In this document: piece after piece, positions 23,835-27,539 of the stretch | How positions within the stretch are numbered: the first letter of the stretch is position 1 | Layout: each line of letters starts with the position of its first letter | Source of the DNA: JABDGC01 sp964449835 | GTDB lineage: Bacteria > Pseudomonadota > Gammaproteobacteria > DSM-16500 | Direction: 5' to 3' | DNA length: 27,539 nucleotides | NCBI GenBank assembly: GCA_964449835.1 | Contig: CAYVBZ010000028.1 | Location: 1-27,539, forward strand | The notes under the pieces: model-generated | Seen by the model: only the letters and a program-made list of their open reading frames with translations | The model's database searches: none | Told to the model about the DNA's origin: nothing | Position numbers and translations under genes: made by a program

Positions 23835-24671
23835 ATGACTGTCCTAACCTTTTCCACCCTCTTGCTCCTGCTCTCCTATTTCGCGGGAATTTTAGGCGCC
23901 ATCACTGGTTTAGGCGGCGGTGCCATTTTAATCCCCATTTTGGTCTTGGTTTTTCACATCAATATTTATTTTGCCATGGGCGCTTCCCTGATTTCCGTCA
24001 TTGCCACTTCCTCAGGAGCCACCGCTATTTACCTGCGTCATGGTTTAACTAACCTACGCCTCGGTATCCTCCTTGAAGTCAGTGCCGTCAGCGGCGCCTT
24101 GATCGGCGCCTGGCTTGTTCCCTATCTTCCTGTCTCCTTAATCGCGACGCTCTTAGGGGTGGTTTTACTAAGCTCCGCCTATTTTGTTTTAAAACGCCAT
24201 GAAGAAAGCGAGGCCCCGCTCCTCTCACATCCATGGGCAATACGGCTCAAGTTAGATGGCGAGTACCCCATTCCGGGCGGGACTAAAGCCTATCAAGTGC
24301 AGGGTGTACCGCTCGCCCTCTCCATTATGTCGCTTGCCGGTCTTTTATCAGGACTGCTAGGCATTGGGGCTGGCGTGCTCAAAGTGCTCGCGATGGACCA
24401 AACCATGCGGCTTCCTTACCGGGTCTCCACCACCACCTCCAATTTCATGATCGGCATTACCGCAGCCGCGAGTATCGGCATTTATTTTGCGCGAGGTTAT
24501 ATTGATCCGACTCTTGTTTTTCCTGTGTTACTGGGTGTTCTTTTAGGCTCCTTTACCGGCACGCAAATGCTGGCACGCCTTCATGTCCGTCTTTTACGCT
24601 TCATTTTCAGTTTCATTATTTGTCTTTTAGGTCTTGAGCTGGTTTATAAGGGACTGACAGGAGGAATTTAA
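23835..24671 (+). CDS. TSUP (TauE/SafE) family permease
   Basis: The 278-residue inner-membrane protein has about 8 hydrophobic helices in two related halves. Each half opens with the TSUP glycine motif: AGILGAITGLGGGAILIPIL near residue 16 and AGLLSGLLGIGAGVLKVLAM near 168. The family exports sulfite, sulfonates or related small anions; the substrate here is unknown. I set the start at ATG 23835 because the longer frame (to 23691) runs back into mshI and adds non-hydrophobic residues. No ribosome site is seen before this ATG. A TTGACC/TACAGT pair would place the transcript start close to it. It is followed 3 bp later by a DUF1634 gene. Confidence 0.87.
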   Translation: MTVLTFSTLLLLLSYFAGILGAITGLGGGAILIPILVLVFHINIYFAMGASLISVIATSSGATAIYLRHGLTNLRLGILLEVSAVSGALIGAWLVPYLPVSLIATLLGVVLLSSAYFVLKRHEESEAPLLSHPWAIRLKLDGEYPIPGGTKAYQVQGVPLALSIMSLAGLLSGLLGIGAGVLKVLAMDQTMRLPYRVSTTTSNFMIGITAAASIGIYFARGYIDPTLVFPVLLGVLLGSFTGTQMLARLHVRLLRFIFSFIICLLGLELVYKGLTGGI

Positions 24672-24674
24672 ATC

Positions 24675-25034
24675 GTGCAGGAAAAAATTAAAATCTGGCT
24701 CAGTTGGCTTCTCCTCGCCAGTATTTTTTTATCGGTGCTCTTGGTGGCGCTTGGGGCCTTGCTTTATCTCTTGCAAGAAGGTCAAATGCCTGTTTCCTAC
24801 TCACAATTCAGTCAAGCCACAAGCTATAAATCCTATCTCCCTATTCTGCAAGGCGCTTTGGGCCTGGATCCCGCTTCCTTAATTCTTTCAGGTTTTTTGA
24901 TCTTGGTCTTTTCGCAAGTTTTTCGGGTAGGGGCCCTCGGCTTCTTTTTTTTTCAAAGCGCTGAATATCTGCTGGCGCTTTCCAGTTTTTTCATTTTTAT
25001 TGTTTTAATTTATAGTATGCTCTGGCATGAATAA
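24675..25034 (+). CDS. DUF1634 small membrane protein, TSUP partner
   Basis: The 119-residue protein has three hydrophobic helices (about 8-32, 64-84 and 94-115) and a short polar loop with VSYSQFSQATS. Size, helix layout and position directly after a TSUP permease match DUF1634 proteins, which are commonly encoded beside TauE/SafE permeases. The start is GTG with AGGAGG about 9 bases upstream, 3 bp after the permease stop, so the pair is cotranscribed. It may be an accessory subunit of the transporter; no biochemical role is known to me. Confidence 0.85.
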   Translation: MQEKIKIWLSWLLLASIFLSVLLVALGALLYLLQEGQMPVSYSQFSQATSYKSYLPILQGALGLDPASLILSGFLILVFSQVFRVGALGFFFFQSAEYLLALSSFFIFIVLIYSMLWHE

Positions 25035-25091
25035 GCGGAGTATAACCGTGGAAACCTTAAATGGCCAAAATCCAGTTTATTAGCTGCGACA

Positions 25092-26378
25092 CTAGCCAGC
25101 ACCCAGACCGGCCCCAAGATAGGCACCCAGGCCCTCTCGACTAAACCCTGTACGTCTACGGCACTCATTTTCTTTTTCTTCCTCCTCTTGAGACTCGGCT
25201 CTTCTTTTGTTTTCTTGTTCCTGCTCTGATTTTGTTTCTTCTTCATCTAAGAGTGCTTTATTCTCGGGATCATTAATCAGTCGATTATATTCTTTGATGT
25301 TACAATCAATTTCTTCCATCAAAGCTTGGGTCTCTGGCAGAGCGCGTTCATGTTCCATATCATAAAAGTTCTTCCAGTGATAAGTTTGAAATTCTCGAGA
25401 AAGTTTTCTTACTAGAACATTGAAGGCGGGGTGCGCACCGTAACCGCGCTTACCATGCTTACCATGCTTACCATGCTCTAACTCTAGCGCTGTAACACCA
25501 TTTACGATTATTTTAGCTTTACCTTTTAAAAGCTCTTCTAAGTCCTTGAGCGTTTTTTTCTTCTTAAGCGCTTCTTTCTTCTCAGCCGCATTTTTCTCTT
25601 CGAGTTCAAGATCTTTCTTCGAAAGCTTGCATGCAATTTCAAGTTCGTTGACTGGAATGTTAGCATTTTCAACAATATCAGTGGTAGAAAAACTCTTGGG
25701 CCTGCTAGGTTGAGAAGGACCGACATTGACATCGAAAATAACTGGCCGGGCTTGTTTGGTGGTAAACCCTTTATAAGCAGCATACACTGCGCCCAAAGCG
25801 CCGCCAATAATTCCCAAAACGCCAAAGGTCGCTTTATGCGCGATAAATACCAATCCGGAAGCAACCGTCGTCGCTGCGGTCACCACGGTAAGAACGAAAT
25901 TGGTCTTCATTTTGGCCTGATATCTTTGCTTGGCTTCTCTATCTTCAGTGAATCCGGCTTTCACCCCATAGTATAAAGAGGCACTCAAGTGGAAAAGCGT
26001 TTTAAAACTCAAGGCTGCTGTAAAAAGAATTGGCGCTAAAACATCAAAAGTAGCGGCGGCGACAAAAGTTCCGATCACGGCGGCACTAAGGGTCAAAGCC
26101 GAGAGGGTTTCCACAGAAGCCCTCATGATTGCGCCTGGTTTATTTTCTTTTTTTTCTAAATAGGCCTCTCGAATTTTTAAAATAGCGCGGACAAGACTAG
26201 CGCCCGCCGCAAAGGGGAACATAATAACATGGCCTAAACCAGCCAGGATCTCAGGAAGATATTGCTTAAACGCGAAAATAAGTCCCACATCTATCATTTC
26301 AGCGGTTACAACGGCTGCTTCCATTTTTTGAGTGTTTTCAAGTTCTATTTCAGGTAAGACGTCTTGTCGACTAACCAT
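25092..26378 (-). CDS. Membrane and coiled-coil protein with Glu-rich C-terminus, candidate effector
   Basis: The 428-residue protein is of unknown family. Residues 48-66, 92-133 and 161-204 hold about five hydrophobic helices rich in Ala and Gly. Residues 250-300 are a charged, probable coiled coil (Lys/Glu runs). Residues 302-311 contain a GKH repeat, and residues 375-410 are extremely acidic and basic. A Glu block EEEEKENE lies at 398-405, 24-31 residues from the C-terminus, like the E-block motif of Dot/Icm type IVB effectors. The protein ends in GAYLGAGLGAG. A strong ribosome site AGGAGG precedes the ATG. It follows the beta-barrel gene by 29 bp and may share its transcript. Effector status is an inference; it could be an ordinary inner-membrane protein. 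Confidence 0.8.
   Translation of the reverse strand: MVSRQDVLPEIELENTQKMEAAVVTAEMIDVGLIFAFKQYLPEILAGLGHVIMFPFAAGASLVRAILKIREAYLEKKENKPGAIMRASVETLSALTLSAAVIGTFVAAATFDVLAPILFTAALSFKTLFHLSASLYYGVKAGFTEDREAKQRYQAKMKTNFVLTVVTAATTVASGLVFIAHKATFGVLGIIGGALGAVYAAYKGFTTKQARPVIFDVNVGPSQPSRPKSFSTTDIVENANIPVNELEIACKLSKKDLELEEKNAAEKKEALKKKKTLKDLEELLKGKAKIIVNGVTALELEHGKHGKHGKRGYGAHPAFNVLVRKLSREFQTYHWKNFYDMEHERALPETQALMEEIDCNIKEYNRLINDPENKALLDEEETKSEQEQENKRRAESQEEEEKENECRRRTGFSREGLGAYLGAGLGAG
25448..25474 (-). repeat. Three 9-bp tandem repeats encoding Gly-Lys-His
   Basis: The unit GCTTACCAT occurs three times head to tail (25448-25456, 25457-25465, 25466-25474) and codes for a His-Gly-Lys series in the membrane/coiled-coil protein. 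The 9-bp unit keeps the frame, so copy-number changes would add or remove three residues. Confidence 0.85.
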
Positions 26379-26407
26379 AGATCTTCCTCCTCAGTTTTCA
26401 TTGCGGT

Positions 26408-27214
26408 TTAAAATAACCAAGCCAACCCAGCGCCTACATAATGATTAAACAGGCCCAACTTCCCACTGATTCTTTGCCCCACTTCAAGGTCCGACACTAA
26501 ATTAGGGGTAAAGAGATAAAGGACCCCTGCATCTGCATTAAACCCCGCGCCGCTGGTGGGGCTAGTTTTACTTTGACCATAGACTTCCCCAAAAGTTTCG
26601 AATTTTTCAGTCACTTGCCAGCTTAAAACCGCATCGGGATTAACGCTATTGTAACGTTGTCCGCGAAGTGCATAGGGAAGGGTTTGCGTGCTTACACCGA
26701 GCATCAGGGTCAGCGTCAGGGCGCTGTTGATGGTATAATTCACAATACCATTGATGGCCCCTCCAACACTATCACTTCCAAAGGCCTTACTCCCCGAGGG
26801 CAAAGTCAGAAGCCCCTCGATAGAGCCCAACCATTTTGCATTATACCCCAATTCATGCTTCAAACCGACCGTTGTGGCCCCCCAGCCAGCATGTGGGATG
26901 ATGGTTTGCCGGGTAAAATTGGGAAAAAGAATAGCCAGTTCGGTCTTGGCCGGCAGCCCTAAACGAAGCTCTGCCTGCGGCAAATTATATCCTGTTTTTC
27001 CGCCTGTTATTAGACTTTGATATTGCGCCCCGAGCTCGATAATCCCTTTTTCAAAGGGAACAACGCAAGGGCTATCTGCGACCGTCGGACGGTTTACCAA
27101 GGCCAAAAGCGCCGAAGGCCCTCCGCAAGGGCCAGGCGTCTCCTCGGCCCATGCCGCCATCGCTATCCAACTGAACAAGAGCAATACTAAACTTCCTGGT
27201 TTTATTAATCGCAT
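26408..27214 (-). CDS. Outer-membrane beta-barrel protein (Phenol_MetA_deg-like)
   Basis: The 268-residue protein has a signal peptide (about residues 1-23, ending MAAWA). An N-terminal segment with two Cys (GPCGG and SPCVV) is followed by alternating polar/hydrophobic strands typical of an outer-membrane barrel (IIELGAQYQSLITG, LPQAELRLGLPAKTELAIL, ATTVGLKHELG), and it ends in Phe (AGLAWLF), as outer-membrane barrels do. The pattern of paired strands with GLPAKTEL fits the PF13557 family (phenol degradation meta-pathway-type barrel), whose substrates are mostly unknown. The start is supported by AGGA about 10 bases upstream. It is divergent from the KdpD-like gene and 29 bp upstream of the membrane/coiled-coil gene. 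Confidence 0.82.
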   Translation of the reverse strand: MRLIKPGSLVLLLFSWIAMAAWAEETPGPCGGPSALLALVNRPTVADSPCVVPFEKGIIELGAQYQSLITGGKTGYNLPQAELRLGLPAKTELAILFPNFTRQTIIPHAGWGATTVGLKHELGYNAKWLGSIEGLLTLPSGSKAFGSDSVGGAINGIVNYTINSALTLTLMLGVSTQTLPYALRGQRYNSVNPDAVLSWQVTEKFETFGEVYGQSKTSPTSGAGFNADAGVLYLFTPNLVSDLEVGQRISGKLGLFNHYVGAGLAWLF

Positions 27215-27266
27215 CGGGCGGGGTCCTGTAATTTGTTACACATAGCACTCCATAAGAACATTCTGT

Positions 27267-27274
27267 ATTATAAT
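27267..27274. promoter_or_regulatory. Palindromic -10 element shared by divergent genes
   Basis: ATTATAAT is its own reverse complement, so TATAAT is read on both strands (plus 27269-27274, minus 27267-27272). It lies in the 90-bp divergent region between the beta-barrel gene and the KdpD-like gene. Neither direction has a good -35, so the call is weak. Confidence 0.35.
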
Positions 27275-27304
27275 GTAAAAATCCAGAAGGGAAAGGATTT
27301 GCGC

Positions 27305-27539
27305 ATGCAAGGGAAATCAGATCATAGGCCCAATCCAGAAGAACTTTTGAAGCATGTGCAAGAAGAAGAACAGCAAGCCGAACGCGGCAAGCTGAAGATC
27401 TATCTTGGCGCAGCCCCAGGCGTTGGGAAAACCTACATGATGCTCAAAGAGGCGCTGGCTAAACGGGCTCAGGGGATGGACGTGATCGTAGGGGGGGTTG
27501 TATCTCACGGACGCGATGTTATCGGCACCTTGCTCAAAA
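27305..27539 (+). CDS. kdpD: KdpD-type osmosensitive K+ sensor histidine kinase, N-terminus only
   Basis: Only the first 78 residues are in the window; the frame is open at the edge. Residues 8-15 (RPNPEELL) and 27-44 (RGKLKIYLGAAPGVGKTY) match the start of the KdpD cytoplasmic sensor domain, with Walker A GAAPGVGKT at 35-43. The next part (DVIVGGVVSHGRD) follows KdpD, although the usual VETHGR reads VVSHGR here. KdpD senses low K+/turgor and phosphorylates KdpE to turn on the KdpFABC pump. AAAGGA lies about 9 bases before the ATG. No kdpF, A, B or C lies upstream, so if the pump exists it must be elsewhere or downstream. The histidine-kinase part cannot be checked. Confidence 0.88.
   Translation, partial: MQGKSDHRPNPEELLKHVQEEEQQAERGKLKIYLGAAPGVGKTYMMLKEALAKRAQGMDVIVGGVVSHGRDVIGTLLK

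Noticed and set aside
25538..25864. Lys/Arg-rich minus-strand frame inside the membrane/coiled-coil gene
   Set aside because: It is a frame-shifted reading of a Lys/Glu-rich coding region; the composition comes from the main frame.

Overview
The window reads as a gene-dense chromosomal segment of a gammaproteobacterium. The gammaproteobacterial assignment rests on a nearly complete MSHA-type (mannose-sensitive haemagglutinin family) type IV pilus locus in its usual gene order. The flanks carry proteins that look like intracellular-bacterium effectors: a protein-kinase-like protein, a possible F-box/ankyrin-like protein, and a membrane protein with a glutamate-rich block near its C-terminus. 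This suggests a host-associated lineage, for example Legionellales-like. That placement is an inference from gene content, since no marker gene such as rRNA is present.

Left part (1-7583, all minus strand). A truncated effector-like gene at the left edge is followed by a small secreted protein of unknown function and then a kinase-like protein. The kinase-like gene starts only 10 bp after the last gene of a leucine/isovalerate catabolic operon. Read in the direction of transcription that operon is liuA (isovaleryl-CoA dehydrogenase), liuB (methylcrotonyl-CoA carboxylase carboxyltransferase subunit), liuC (methylglutaconyl-CoA hydratase) and liuE/mvaB (HMG-CoA lyase). The biotin-carrying subunit liuD, which normally sits in this operon, is absent. 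Together these enzymes would turn isovaleryl-CoA into acetyl-CoA and acetoacetate.

Middle left (7798-10833, plus strand). A PHBH-type FAD monooxygenase and an APC-family cationic amino-acid transporter are transcribed away from liuA. The transporter converges on, and overlaps by 43 bp, the end of the pilus locus.

Pilus locus (10791-23743). On the minus strand the order of transcription is mshI, mshI2, mshJ, mshK, mshL, mshM, mshN, mshE, mshG, then the major pilin mshA with its own likely promoter, then minor pilins of mshC, mshD and mshO type. Many genes overlap or abut. Between mshA and mshC lies an inverted plus-strand gene (12185-13798) encoding the most unusual protein here. It has a PilX/MshP/GspK-type pilin N-terminus lacking Glu5, a small linker module, and then seven repeats of about 45 residues with a D-[CG]-W-x-[VA] and H-W-N-G-x-x-W pattern. 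This looks like a seven-bladed beta-propeller carried at a pilus tip, a candidate adhesin. mshF, mshB and mshQ are not seen.

Right part (23835-27539). A TSUP (TauE/SafE) permease is paired with a DUF1634 small membrane protein on the plus strand. A membrane/coiled-coil effector-like protein and an outer-membrane beta-barrel protein lie on the minus strand. The beginning of a KdpD-type sensor kinase runs off the right edge. No rRNA, tRNA, CRISPR array, insertion sequence or prophage was recognised, and no stretch longer than about 300 bases is without a gene.
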